Of a DNA stretch of 64,000 bases, positions 1-8,324 are shown one piece after another. The stretch lies in contig NZNT01000020.1 in NCBI GenBank assembly GCA_002695005.1, positions 248,001-312,000 on the forward strand, written 5' to 3'. The notes beneath the pieces are model-generated. The model did not search any database and was not told the DNA's origin. It saw only the letters and a list, made by a program, of their open reading frames with translations. Within the stretch, counting starts at the first letter, position 1; the number at the start of each line of letters is the position of its first letter. The stretch comes from Maritimibacter sp. (GTDB lineage: Bacteria; Pseudomonadota; Alphaproteobacteria; Rhodobacterales; Rhodobacteraceae). The translations under genes were made by a program, and so were the position numbers.

Positions 1-100
1 ACAGGATCGCCGCGAAGATCAGGATGGGCAGCGTGCGCTGGCGGAACTTGGCCCCCGTCGAAGGGGCGAGATCCGCGAAACCTCTCGTCGTATCGCTCAT
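1..100 (-). CDS. livM: Branched-chain-type ABC transporter permease LivM, N-terminal fragment
   Basis: Only the first 33 codons lie in the window; the gene runs off the left edge. The ATG (complement of 98-100) overlaps the TGA of the upstream permease gene in an ATGA junction, which marks the start and implies translational coupling. The visible N-terminus is polar, then turns hydrophobic at LPILIFAAIL, as expected for the cytoplasmic tail and first membrane segment of a LivM-family inner-membrane permease. The identification rests mainly on position directly after a LivH-type gene; the fragment itself is too short to prove the family. Confidence 0.75.
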   Translation of the reverse strand, partial: MSDTTRGFADLAPSTGAKFRQRTLPILIFAAIL

Positions 101-1029
101 AGCTCTTTCTCCCCCATGAGGCCCTGCGGGCGGAAGATCAGGATCAGCACGAGCAGCAGGAACGGAAGCACCGGCGCAAGGCTGGAGACCGAGATGCGCC
201 CGACTTCAGACAGGTCGGTCATCCCGAGGAAGCCGAAGATCTCGGCGAACTTGAGGTTGATGCCGACCGCGAAATTCTGGAGCAGCCCGATCAGGAGCGA
301 GGCAAGGAAAGCCCCTTCGAGCGAGCCGATTCCGCCGACCACGACGACCACGAAGACGATCGGTCCCATCTGGACCGCCATCGCCGGGTCGGTGACGAAG
401 ATGTTGCCCGCCATGACCCCTGCGAGACCCGCAAGCGCACAGCCGATGCCGAAGACCATCATGAAGATGAAGGGCACGTTGTGGCCAAGGTGGCCGACCA
501 TGTGCGGATGGGTCAGAGCGGCCTGGATAATGAGGCCCGCGCGGGTGCGTTTGAGCAGGAACCACAGGCCCACGAGCATCGCCACCGCGATGAAGATCAC
601 GAAGATCCGGTAGGCCGGGAAGCTGGCGCCATAAAGCTCGAACGCCGCGAAATTGAGGAGGTCCGGAACGCGGTAATCCACCGCCGTCTTGCCGTAGACG
701 ATCTTCACGATCTCTTCGATCAGGTAGGCGAGGCCGAATGTGAACAACAGCTCGGCCACATGCCCGTTCGGGTGAACGCGACGCAGGCCGAAGCGTTCGA
801 CCACCGCCCCGATCAGGCCCACGAGCACGGGCGCGATGAACAGCGCGATCCAGAAGCTCGTCGAGCCGGTGATGGTGAAGGCGAAGTAGGCGCCCAGCAT
901 ATAGAATGCGGCGTGGGCGAAGTTGAGAACACCCATCATCGAGAAGATGAGCGTGAGCCCGGAGGAGAGCATGAACAGGAGCAGACCATAGCTCACACCG
1001 TTCAGCAGTCCGAAGACGATCGTTTCCAT
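97..1029 (-). CDS. livH: Branched-chain-type ABC transporter permease LivH
   Basis: The 310-residue inner-membrane protein belongs to the LivH family of permeases for branched-chain amino acid and other carboxylate ABC importers. The N-terminus has the family pattern GLLNGVSYGLLLFMLSSGL followed by LNFAHAAFYMLGAY, and roughly eight hydrophobic segments continue to a short polar tail. It sits between the solute-binding protein gene (upstream) and livM (ATGA overlap), so binding protein, LivH and LivM form one minus-strand operon; the ATPase genes would lie beyond the left edge. The divergent acyl-CoA operon suggests the real substrate may be an organic acid rather than leucine, which is an inference. 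Confidence 0.92.
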   Translation of the reverse strand: METIVFGLLNGVSYGLLLFMLSSGLTLIFSMMGVLNFAHAAFYMLGAYFAFTITGSTSFWIALFIAPVLVGLIGAVVERFGLRRVHPNGHVAELLFTFGLAYLIEEIVKIVYGKTAVDYRVPDLLNFAAFELYGASFPAYRIFVIFIAVAMLVGLWFLLKRTRAGLIIQAALTHPHMVGHLGHNVPFIFMMVFGIGCALAGLAGVMAGNIFVTDPAMAVQMGPIVFVVVVVGGIGSLEGAFLASLLIGLLQNFAVGINLKFAEIFGFLGMTDLSEVGRISVSSLAPVLPFLLLVLILIFRPQGLMGEKEL

Positions 1030-1111
1030 GAGGACCTCGTTCCGATGGAAGAGGGGCGCCGCAGCCCAGCGGCGCGGCGCCCCGGTTCAGACCCGTGCGA
1101 AAGGGGCCGGA

Positions 1112-2347
1112 TTACTCCGGACGTTCCATTTCACAGGTGGTCGGCTGCTCGGCGGCTTCCATCGAGATGGTGCCGGCGTCCACCAGCTTCCAGCCGAGGT
1201 CGATGTTGTCGACGCCGTATTTCACGTCATCCGACACCACCGAGATGTAGAGCGGCTGCTGGAGTTGGTGATCCTCGGCGCGCATGGTCGCGGTGCCGTA
1301 GGCATGTTCGATGGTCATGCCCTCGAGCGCCTTGGCCACCGGGATCGGGTCGGCAGTACCGGCCTCTTCCGCCGCCTTCTTGAACATGTCCATCACGTTC
1401 CAGATGCGGTGGTAGTAGTAGTCGTAGTCCGGGAACCGCTCCTTGTATTCCTCGATGAGCGCGTATTGCTCGTCGGAGGCTTCGAGGTTGGTCAGGCCTT
1501 CGCTCACCTGGTGGAGAAGGCCGACGCCTTTGTCACCGAGCGAGGAGACGGCGCCTTTCGACCCGCCATAGAAGGTCAGGTACGGCACGTCCGACCCGGT
1601 TTCCGCAGCGGCCTTCATCAGGAGCTGCATGTCCGCGCCCCAGTTGCCGGTGATGACCGCATCCGCGCCGGACGAGATGATCTTCTGGATGTAGGGGGTG
1701 AAGTCCTTGACCTTGCCGAGCGGGTGAAGCTCGTTGCCCACGATCTCGATGTCCGGGCGCTTTTCGGTCAACTGGCCTTCCGCGGCGGAGGCCACGGCCT
1801 GACCGAAGACGTAGTCCTGACCGATCAGGTAGACCGACTTGATGTCGTCACGCTCGGCGATCCAGTCGGTGATGGCGGCCATCTTCATGTCGGCATGGGC
1901 GTCGAAACGGAAATGCCAGAAGCTGCACAGCTCGTTGGTGAAGGCGGGCGTGACGGCGGCATAGTTGAAGAACACCACCTCGTCGCCCGGGTTGCGCGCA
2001 TTGTGCTTGTTGACCGCTTCGATCAGCGCGGCGGCCACGGACGAGCCGTTGCCCTGCACGATGTAGCGGGCCCCGTCGTCGATCGCCTTCTGGAACTGCA
2101 CGAGCGATTCTTTGGGGTTCACCTTGTTGTCGTAGCCCATGACCTCGATCATGTCGCCGTTGACGCCGCCGTTTTCGTTGATGTGCTCGGCCGCGAGCTG
2201 GTAGCTCGTGTACGCGGCTTCACCCGACGGGCCAAAGGGGCCCGAAAGCGGGTCGATGAAGGCGAATTTGATGGTGTCGGCGCTGGCCGCCGACATCGCG
2301 ATTACGGACGTTGCCGCCGCCAGAATGGCGGTTTTCCTGAATGTCAT
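1112..2347 (-). CDS. livK: LivK-type periplasmic substrate-binding protein of an ABC importer
   Basis: The 411-residue protein starts with a Sec signal peptide (about residues 1-23, ending SAASA) and continues as a type-I periplasmic binding protein of the Peripla_BP_6 group (FAFIDPLSGPFGPSGEAA near the mature N-terminus). It would capture substrate in the periplasm for the LivH/LivM permeases encoded downstream. The start is well supported by GGGAGGA five bases before the ATG. A perfect -35 hexamer TTGACA lies upstream on the minus strand (2427-2432). Ligand identity cannot be read from sequence. Binding proteins of this family also carry aromatic and dicarboxylic acids, which fits the divergent beta-oxidation-like operon. 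Confidence 0.9.
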   Translation of the reverse strand: MTFRKTAILAAATSVIAMSAASADTIKFAFIDPLSGPFGPSGEAAYTSYQLAAEHINENGGVNGDMIEVMGYDNKVNPKESLVQFQKAIDDGARYIVQGNGSSVAAALIEAVNKHNARNPGDEVVFFNYAAVTPAFTNELCSFWHFRFDAHADMKMAAITDWIAERDDIKSVYLIGQDYVFGQAVASAAEGQLTEKRPDIEIVGNELHPLGKVKDFTPYIQKIISSGADAVITGNWGADMQLLMKAAAETGSDVPYLTFYGGSKGAVSSLGDKGVGLLHQVSEGLTNLEASDEQYALIEEYKERFPDYDYYYHRIWNVMDMFKKAAEEAGTADPIPVAKALEGMTIEHAYGTATMRAEDHQLQQPLYISVVSDDVKYGVDNIDLGWKLVDAGTISMEAAEQPTTCEMERPE

Positions 2348-2403
2348 AATATTCCTCCCTTGAGTAAAAGCCGGACTGTCTTCCCGGTCTTTCCCTGCGT
2401 GGC

Positions 2404-2432
2404 AGTCAAAAACGGGTGGCCCTTCATGTCAA
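2404..2432 (-). promoter_or_regulatory. Putative sigma-70 promoter of the livK-livH-livM operon
   Basis: On the minus strand TTGACA (2432-2427) is a perfect -35 box. A 17-base spacer leads to TTGACT (2409-2404), which is a poor -10 with three matches to TATAAT. The spacing to the livK ATG is suitable. The -35 box is seen directly; its use is inferred. Confidence 0.4.
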
Positions 2433-2450
2433 GAATTTTGTGAAACTGAA

Positions 2451-2465
2451 TTTTGCATTGCAAAA
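2451..2465. promoter_or_regulatory. Perfect dyad TTTTGCATTGCAAAA in the livK/acyl-CoA dehydrogenase divergent region
   Basis: Seven-base arms flank a single central T. The dyad lies in the 165-bp gap between the divergent livK and acyl-CoA dehydrogenase genes, 48 bases before the latter's ATG and next to the livK -35 box. It is a good operator candidate, perhaps for the IclR-family regulator encoded at 12034-12852, but no regulator can be assigned from sequence. Confidence 0.45.
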
Positions 2466-2512
2466 CTAACGACCATTGTGTCCCTATGGCGAAAACGGGA
2501 GGAGAATCGCTC

Positions 2513-3700
2513 ATGCCGGATATGGGACAGGACAGGCATGCCGATTTCCGGGCGGAAATCGCCGCGTGGATCGACGAGAACGCGCCAGCTTCGCTGCGGA
2601 ATCGGTCGTTCAGTGAAGATGACATTTGCTGGGGTGGCAAGCGCTGGGTCTTCAGGTCCGAGGATCAGAAAACCTGGCTGGAGGCTTGTGCGGCCAAGGG
2701 CCTGACGGCCCCGACATGGCCCGAAGCATACGGTGGCGCAGGGTTCGACCGCGCGCAGGACAAGGCGTTCCGCGAAGAGCTCGACCGCCTGCAGGTCAAG
2801 AAGCCGCTCGACAGCTTCGGCCTGTGGATGCTCGGCCCGGCGCTCCTGGCGTTCGGGACGGAAGAACAGAAACGTCACTTCCTGCCGCAGATCACGCGGG
2901 GCGAGATTCGCTGGTGCCAGGGGTATTCGGAACCGGGTGCGGGGTCTGACCTCGCCAGCGTTCAGACCTGGGCCGAGGACAAGGGCGACCACTGGATCGT
3001 CAACGGATCGAAGATCTGGACCTCCTACGCAGATCAAGCCGACTGGATCTTCGCCCTCATACGCACGGACCGCGACGCGCCCAAGCACAAGGGCATCAGC
3101 TTCATGCTGATCGACATGGAAAGCGAGGGCGTCTCGACCAAGCCGATCCGGCTGATCTCGGGCAAATCGCCGTTCTGCGAGACGTTCTTCGACAACGTGC
3201 GGGTGCCGAAGTCCTATGGCGAGGGGCTCCCCGCCATCGTGGGCGAGGAGAACCGTGGCTGGGACGTGGCCAAGCACCTGCTTACCCATGAACGCGAAAT
3301 GATCGGCGGCGGCGGCTCCGGCCTCACCGGCGGGCGCTCGGTGGCGAGCGTGTTGGCGGACGAGGGCACGACGGACCCCGTGATCCTGTCGCGCGCGATG
3401 AAGCTGGGCGTCGACGAACTGGCCATGAACCTGACGCTGGAACGCTACAAGGACATGGCCAAGCAGGGCGGGGTCGGCAACGCATCGGCCATGCTCAAGT
3501 ATTATGGGACCGAGTTGAACAAGGCCCGCTTCGAGCTTCTGATGAGCGCGGGCGGCTCCGATGCTTTGGCATGGGACGGCGAGCACGGCACGCTCGCCCC
3601 CGAATGGCTGCGCACCAAGGCGAACTCGATCGAGGGCGGCACCTCCGAAGTGATGCTCGACATCCTCGCCAAGCGCGTCCTCGAACTTCCGGGCCAGTGA
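2513..3700 (+). CDS. Acyl-CoA dehydrogenase, large partner of a probable heteromeric pair
   Basis: This 395-residue FAD-dependent acyl-CoA dehydrogenase introduces the alpha,beta double bond in an acyl-CoA. Middle-domain signatures are QGYSEPGAGSDLAS and VNGSKIWTS. The C-terminal motif IEGGTSEVM sits where the family's catalytic glutamate is expected. The ATG at 2513 is chosen because GGGAGGAG lies 8-10 bases upstream; an in-frame TTG at 2453 would run through the operator-like dyad. A second dehydrogenase follows after 7 bases. The paired arrangement resembles the alpha2beta2 dehydrogenases known from steroid side-chain degradation, which act on bulky acyl-CoAs. Substrate unknown. Confidence 0.9.
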   Translation: MPDMGQDRHADFRAEIAAWIDENAPASLRNRSFSEDDICWGGKRWVFRSEDQKTWLEACAAKGLTAPTWPEAYGGAGFDRAQDKAFREELDRLQVKKPLDSFGLWMLGPALLAFGTEEQKRHFLPQITRGEIRWCQGYSEPGAGSDLASVQTWAEDKGDHWIVNGSKIWTSYADQADWIFALIRTDRDAPKHKGISFMLIDMESEGVSTKPIRLISGKSPFCETFFDNVRVPKSYGEGLPAIVGEENRGWDVAKHLLTHEREMIGGGGSGLTGGRSVASVLADEGTTDPVILSRAMKLGVDELAMNLTLERYKDMAKQGGVGNASAMLKYYGTELNKARFELLMSAGGSDALAWDGEHGTLAPEWLRTKANSIEGGTSEVMLDILAKRVLELPGQ

Positions 3701-3707
3701 GGGATAC

Positions 3708-4820
3708 ATGGCGACTTTGATACTGACCGACGACGAAACGATGCTTCAGGACGCCGCGCGCGGTTTCCTCGACGGGGCTGCGCCCGTCGGCAACCTGCGG
3801 GCCAACCGCGAGGCCGGACGCGCCTATGACCCGGACCTCTGGGGCGAGATGGTCAGGATGGGCTGGGCCGGTGTGCTGGTGTCCGAGGAACAGGGCGGTT
3901 CCGACATGGGGTTCGCCGCGGCCAATATCCTGTCCGAGGAAATGGGTCGGTCGCTCGTCGCGTCGCCCTTCCTCTCCACCGCGGTCATCGCGGCCACGGC
4001 GCTGCGACGCGCGGGCCGGACGGCGGCGCTGTCAGCAATCGCGGCTGGTGAGGCGACCTATGCCCTCGCCATCGACGAGGGGCCGAAGTTCGCGCCCGAC
4101 GCCACCAGCATGGAGGCCGCGACCTCCGGCAACGGCTTTCGCCTCACCGGTGCCAAGACCTTCGTCGGAGACGGGGCAAGCGCGTCACGCATCCTCGTGC
4201 TGGCGCGGGCCCAGGCCGGGTTGACCCTGTTCGACATCGAGGCCGGGCGCACTGGGGTCAGCCGTGACAAGCTCGACCTCGTCGACAGCCGCGACCATGC
4301 CGCGATCACCTTCGACGGTGTCGAGGCGACGGGCGAGGACGTGGTCGGCGACGTGGGCGGCGGCCTTGCCGCGCTGGCCCCTGCGCTGCGGGCCGGGCAG
4401 GCCGCGCTGGCCGCCGAGCTGACCGGGCTTTCCGCCGGGGCGTTCGAGATGACCGCTGGCTACCTCAAGGAGCGCAAGCAGTTCGGGCGTCACATCGGCA
4501 GCTTTCAGGCGCTCCAGCATCGCGCAGCGCATCTGTGGAGCGAGATCGAAGTCACGGCGTCGACCATCATCAACGCCGGCCGCGTGCTTGACGCCACCCC
4601 CGATGAAGCCGACCTTGCCGTTTCGCTCGCCAAGGCGCGGGCGACGGAAACCGCCAACCTCGCCGTGCGCGAGGGGGTGCAGATGCATGGGGGGATCGGC
4701 ATGACCGACGAATTCGACATGGGCTTTTACATGAAACGGGCGCGGGTCGCCGCCGAATGGCTGGGCGATTACGGCTATCACGCGGCGGTCGTGGCAAAGG
4801 CGCGGGGGATGGCAGCATGA
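3708..4820 (+). CDS. Acyl-CoA dehydrogenase, small partner of a probable heteromeric pair
   Basis: The 370-residue protein has an acyl-CoA dehydrogenase fold with the C-terminal flavin-site segment QMHGGIGMTDEFDMGFYMKR. The EGGTSE segment that carries the catalytic glutamate in its upstream neighbour is missing; the sequence there reads RARVAAEWLGD. That pattern fits a non-catalytic partner that completes the FAD site of the adjacent large subunit, as in heterotetrameric FadE-type enzymes. The gene starts 7 bases after its partner and its stop overlaps the next ATG (ATGA), so the two are co-translated. Partnership is inferred from adjacency and residue loss, not proven. Confidence 0.88.
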   Translation: MATLILTDDETMLQDAARGFLDGAAPVGNLRANREAGRAYDPDLWGEMVRMGWAGVLVSEEQGGSDMGFAAANILSEEMGRSLVASPFLSTAVIAATALRRAGRTAALSAIAAGEATYALAIDEGPKFAPDATSMEAATSGNGFRLTGAKTFVGDGASASRILVLARAQAGLTLFDIEAGRTGVSRDKLDLVDSRDHAAITFDGVEATGEDVVGDVGGGLAALAPALRAGQAALAAELTGLSAGAFEMTAGYLKERKQFGRHIGSFQALQHRAAHLWSEIEVTASTIINAGRVLDATPDEADLAVSLAKARATETANLAVREGVQMHGGIGMTDEFDMGFYMKRARVAAEWLGDYGYHAAVVAKARGMAA

Positions 4821-5638
4821 AGATGACCCCTGCAAACCTGTTCGACCTGTCCGGCAAGGTGGCGCTTGTGACCGGCGGATCGTCCGGCATCGGAACGATG
4901 GCGACCGAGGGGTTGATCGCCGCCGGCGCGCGCGTCCTGATCGCGAGCCGCAAGGGCGACGCCTGCAAAGCGGTGGCGCAAGAGCTGAACGCGATGGGTT
5001 ACCCCGGCTCGGTCGAAGGGTTCGCGGGCGACGTCGCCTCGCAAGAGGGCGTCGATGCGCTGGTGGCCGAGGTCGGCACGCGCACCGATACGCTCCACAT
5101 CCTGATGAACAACGCGGGCCGCACCTGGGGCGCGCCGCTGGGCGAGTTTCCCTGGACAGGCTGGGACAAGATCAATGCGCTGAACGTGACGGGCATGTTC
5201 CAGTTGACCCAGGCCCTCCTGCCCCTGCTGGAGGCGGGCGCGAGTGACGCAGACCCGGCCCGCGTGGTCAACACCGGCTCGGTCATGGGGACGGTGCCCA
5301 AGGGCGGCGGGGCCTATTCCTATGCCGTGTCCAAGGGCGCGGTGCACCACATGACCGCGATCCTTGCCAACGAACTGGCCGAACGCCGGATCACGGTGAA
5401 CGCTATCGCGCCGGGGCCGTTCAAGTCCAAGATGACCGCCTTTGCGCTGGCGGATGAGGGTCAGGCCGGGCGCACCGCCGAGCGTGTGCCGCTGGGCCGT
5501 CTGGGCGAGCCGTCCGACATCGCGGCGGCGCTGCAATACCTGTGCGGTCCGGGCGGGGCCTATGTCACCGGGGCGATCCTGCCGCTGTCGGGGGGGACGA
5601 ACGTCCATTCTCCCGGTTCGCTGTTCGCGGAGGAGTGA
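4817..5638 (+). CDS. Short-chain dehydrogenase/reductase
   Basis: The 273-residue NAD(P)-dependent oxidoreductase of the classical SDR family has the Rossmann motif VTGGSSGIG near residue 20, NNAG, a serine in the NTGSVMG segment, and YAVSKG (catalytic Tyr and Lys). It ends with the usual GAYVTGAILPLSGG segment. The ATG at 4817 overlaps the previous stop; a longer frame extends upstream only inside the dehydrogenase gene. In this operon it probably oxidises or reduces a hydroxy/oxo group on the acyl chain or ring of the substrate. The exact step is unknown, since a second SDR downstream is the better 3-hydroxyacyl-CoA dehydrogenase candidate. Confidence 0.9.
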   Translation: MKMTPANLFDLSGKVALVTGGSSGIGTMATEGLIAAGARVLIASRKGDACKAVAQELNAMGYPGSVEGFAGDVASQEGVDALVAEVGTRTDTLHILMNNAGRTWGAPLGEFPWTGWDKINALNVTGMFQLTQALLPLLEAGASDADPARVVNTGSVMGTVPKGGGAYSYAVSKGAVHHMTAILANELAERRITVNAIAPGPFKSKMTAFALADEGQAGRTAERVPLGRLGEPSDIAAALQYLCGPGGAYVTGAILPLSGGTNVHSPGSLFAEE

Positions 5639-5641
5639 AGG

Positions 5642-6100
5642 ATGACTCTCGATGACTTCATCGCCCTCACGGGGCAGGAAATCGGCGTTTCGCGCTGGTT
5701 CGAGATCACGCAGGACCGGATCGACGCCTTCGCCGATGCGACCGAGGACCACCAGTATATCCATACGGACCCGGAGGCCGCGGCCAAGACACCCTTTGGT
5801 GGCACCATTGCGCATGGGTTCCTGACCCTCTCGTTGCTCTCGGCCATGACCTATGACGGGGTGCCGAAAGTGGACGGGACGGTGATGGGCGTGAACTACG
5901 GCATGAACCGGATGCGGTTCCTGTCGCCGGTCAAGGTCGGCAGCCGGGTGCGCGGTCGCTTCACCCTGAAAGAGGTGGATACGTCGCGTCCGAACGAATT
6001 CACGACGATCACCGACGTGTCCGTCGAAATCGAGAACGAAGACAAGCCCGCGCTCGTGGCCGAGTGGATCGGGCGGCGGTATCTGGAGAGCACGACATGA
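5642..6100 (+). CDS. MaoC-family (R)-specific enoyl-CoA hydratase
   Basis: The 152-residue single hot-dog protein has the hydratase-2 signature around DATEDHQYIHTDPEAA and FGGTIAHGFLTLSL, which carry the catalytic Asp/His pair of the MaoC family. It would hydrate the enoyl-CoA formed by the upstream dehydrogenases. It starts three bases after the SDR stop, and its TGA overlaps the ATG of an HSD17B4-like dehydrogenase. Hydratase plus dehydrogenase therefore reproduce, as separate polypeptides, the two main activities of eukaryotic peroxisomal multifunctional enzyme 2. Confidence 0.88.
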   Translation: MTLDDFIALTGQEIGVSRWFEITQDRIDAFADATEDHQYIHTDPEAAAKTPFGGTIAHGFLTLSLLSAMTYDGVPKVDGTVMGVNYGMNRMRFLSPVKVGSRVRGRFTLKEVDTSRPNEFTTITDVSVEIENEDKPALVAEWIGRRYLESTT

Positions 6101-7026
6101 GCGTTTCATTCGAAGGGCGTGTGGCCATCGTCACCGGCGCCGGGGCCGGACTGGGCCGGTGTCATGCACTGGGGCTGGCCGAGCGCGGGGCCAAGGTCGT
6201 GGTCAACGATCTGGGCGTTGCGACCGATGGCACCTCCGAAGGGTCGGACGCCGCCAAGGCGGTGGTGGACGAGATTCGCGCGGCGGGTGGTCATGCCATC
6301 GCCAATGGCGCGGACGTGACCAATGCCGAGGACACGCTGACGATGGTCGAGGAGGCCATCGCGGAATTCGGCCATGTCGACGTCCTCGTCAACAACGCGG
6401 GCATCCTGCGCGACAAGAGCTTCGCCAAGATGGATCTGGGCGACTTTGCCAAGGTGCTCGACGTGCATCTCATGGGTACCGCGAATTGCTGCAAGGCGGT
6501 TTGGAACCACATGGTCGCGCGCGAATACGGGCGGATCGTCGTCACCACGTCCTGTTCCGGCATGTACGGCAACTTTGGTCAGGCGAACTACGGTGCAGCC
6601 AAAGCGGGTGTCGTGGGCCTGATGAACACGCTGGCCATCGAAGGCGCGCGCAAGAACATCAAGGTCAACACGCTGGCCCCCACGGCGGCCACGCGGATGA
6701 CCGAGGCGCTGCTTACGCCCGAGACGCTGGAGTTGCTCCAGCCCGAGACGATTACGCCGGGTCTGCTGGCTCTGGTGGCCGAGGACGCGCCGACCAAGAT
6801 GGTGCTGGGCGTGGGCGGCGGCTGTTTCGCAGAAATCCGCATCACCGAAACGCAGGGCGTGGCCCTCGTCGGTGACGACCTGAACGTCGATGGCGTGGTC
6901 GCCGCGATGGGCCGCATCCGCGACCCCGAGGGCGCAGCCGTCATGGACAACGCTTTTTCACAGACACGCAAATACGCCCGGATGGGTGCGGCGGCCCGTG
7001 GCCTCCCGCTCCCCTGGGACGAATAG
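6097..7026 (+). CDS. HSD17B4-like 3-hydroxyacyl-CoA dehydrogenase (SDR)
   Basis: The 309-residue SDR closely resembles the dehydrogenase domain of peroxisomal multifunctional enzyme 2. It has [20 protein letters not shown], the family-specific VVNDLG strand, [11 protein letters not shown] and [13 protein letters not shown] (active-site Tyr/Lys). The ATG at 6097 lies in the ATGA overlap with the MaoC gene. The expected role is NAD-dependent oxidation of the (R)-3-hydroxyacyl-CoA made by that hydratase, handing a 3-oxoacyl-CoA to the thiolase encoded next. The C-terminal 70 residues extend beyond a minimal SDR, as in the eukaryotic homologue. Confidence 0.88.
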   Translation: MSVSFEGRVAIVTGAGAGLGRCHALGLAERGAKVVVNDLGVATDGTSEGSDAAKAVVDEIRAAGGHAIANGADVTNAEDTLTMVEEAIAEFGHVDVLVNNAGILRDKSFAKMDLGDFAKVLDVHLMGTANCCKAVWNHMVAREYGRIVVTTSCSGMYGNFGQANYGAAKAGVVGLMNTLAIEGARKNIKVNTLAPTAATRMTEALLTPETLELLQPETITPGLLALVAEDAPTKMVLGVGGGCFAEIRITETQGVALVGDDLNVDGVVAAMGRIRDPEGAAVMDNAFSQTRKYARMGAAARGLPLPWDE

Positions 7027-7039
7027 GAAAGGATACATC

Positions 7040-8242
7040 ATGCGCGACGCCGTCATCGTTTCGACCGCACGCACCCCGATCGGCAAGGCTTATCGCGGGG
7101 CGTTCAACAACACCCATGCGCAGGAATTGATCGGTCATGCCGTGAAACACGCGGTCAGCCGCGCGGGGGTGGACGGCTCTGAAGTGCAGGACTGCGTGAT
7201 CGGCACGGCGATCCAGCAGGGGTCCACAGGTGGCAACATTGGGCGCCAGGCGGCCATTCGCGCGGGTCTTCCGACGAGCGTGGCGGGCATGTCGATGGAT
7301 CGCCAGTGCGCGTCCGGCATGATGGCCATCGCCACGGCGGCCAAGCAGGTCGTCCATGACGGGATGCAGGTCGCCATCGGCGGCGGTGTCGAGTCGATCA
7401 GCCTCGTGCAGAACCAGAACATGCGCACCGACCACCTGCGCGACCCGTGGGTGATGGAACATATGCCGTCGCTTTACATGTCGATGCTGGAAACCGCTGA
7501 GATCGTGGCGGAACGCTATGGCGTCACCCGCGAGGATCAGGACGCATATGCGCTGCAAAGCCAGCAGCGCACGGCCGCGGCGCAGGAGGCGGGCAAGTTC
7601 GATGACGAGATCGTTCCGCTGACCTCGACGCAGGCGATCATCGACCGCGAGACGAAAGAGGTCTCTTACGCCGAGGTGACGCTGGAGAAGGACGAGGGGA
7701 ACCGGCCCTCGACCACGCTCGAAAACCTGCAAAGCCTGAGCCCCGTGTTCAAGGACGGGCAGGTCGTGCAGGAGGGCAAGTTCGTCACCGCCGGTAACGC
7801 GAGCCAGCTGTCGGACGGCGGCAGCGCGAGCGTGATCATGGAAGCCAAGGAGGCCGAAAAGCGCGGGCTTCAGCCGCTCGGGCGCTATGTCGGCGTGATG
7901 GCCGCGGGTCTGGACCCGGACGAGATGGGCATCGGCCCGATCTATGCCGTGCCGAAGCTGCTGGAAGCCCACGGGCTCAAGATGGACGATATCGGGCTGT
8001 GGGAGCTGAACGAGGCGTTCGCCTGTCAGGTGCTTCACTCGGCCCGTGTACTGGGCATCCCGAACGAGATCCTGAACGTGAACGGCGGGGCGATTTCCGT
8101 CGGCCACCCCTATGGCATGTCGGGCGCGCGGATGGTCGGGCATGCGCTGATCGAAGGCAAACGCCGCGGCGCGAAATACGTCGTCTGCACCATGTGCGTC
8201 GGCGGCGGCATGGGCGCGGCAGGGTTGTTCGAGGTGCTGTAA
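7040..8242 (+). CDS. Acetyl-CoA acyltransferase (thiolase)
   Basis: This complete 400-residue thiolase has the nucleophilic Cys90 in [10 protein letters not shown], a NEAFA motif, His356 in [13 protein letters not shown], and the second active-site cysteine Cys386 in [14 protein letters not shown]. It cleaves 3-oxoacyl-CoA with CoA to give acetyl-CoA (or propionyl-CoA) and a shortened acyl-CoA, closing one round of the spiral encoded by the preceding genes. The ATG at 7040 follows GAAAGGA. The 82 bases after it hold a 16-bp palindrome before the next gene, so an internal promoter or regulated junction is possible. Confidence 0.93.
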   Translation: MRDAVIVSTARTPIGKAYRGAFNNTHAQELIGHAVKHAVSRAGVDGSEVQDCVIGTAIQQGSTGGNIGRQAAIRAGLPTSVAGMSMDRQCASGMMAIATAAKQVVHDGMQVAIGGGVESISLVQNQNMRTDHLRDPWVMEHMPSLYMSMLETAEIVAERYGVTREDQDAYALQSQQRTAAAQEAGKFDDEIVPLTSTQAIIDRETKEVSYAEVTLEKDEGNRPSTTLENLQSLSPVFKDGQVVQEGKFVTAGNASQLSDGGSASVIMEAKEAEKRGLQPLGRYVGVMAAGLDPDEMGIGPIYAVPKLLEAHGLKMDDIGLWELNEAFACQVLHSARVLGIPNEILNVNGGAISVGHPYGMSGARMVGHALIEGKRRGAKYVVCTMCVGGGMGAAGLFEVL

Positions 8243-8266
8243 GCGCCAAACCCCATTGCAAATAAT

Positions 8267-8282
8267 TGAACACATGTGTTCA
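8267..8282. promoter_or_regulatory. Perfect 16-bp palindrome TGAACACATGTGTTCA
   Basis: An uninterrupted palindrome lies 25 bases after the thiolase stop and about 43 bases before the ATG of the ACAD11-like gene. It lacks the loop and T-tract of a terminator, so a dimeric-repressor operator for an internal promoter is the better reading. The regulator is unknown. Confidence 0.45.
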
Positions 8283-8324
8283 GTGACGGGACCGGCGACA
8301 GGCCGGACAAGGAGGACAGAGAAT

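Noticed and set aside
2429-3709. Long minus-strand open frame opposite the first acyl-CoA dehydrogenase gene
   Set aside because: It mirrors a clear dehydrogenase gene; the translation is Arg/His/Gly-rich with no recognisable domain, as expected for antisense frames in GC-rich DNA.
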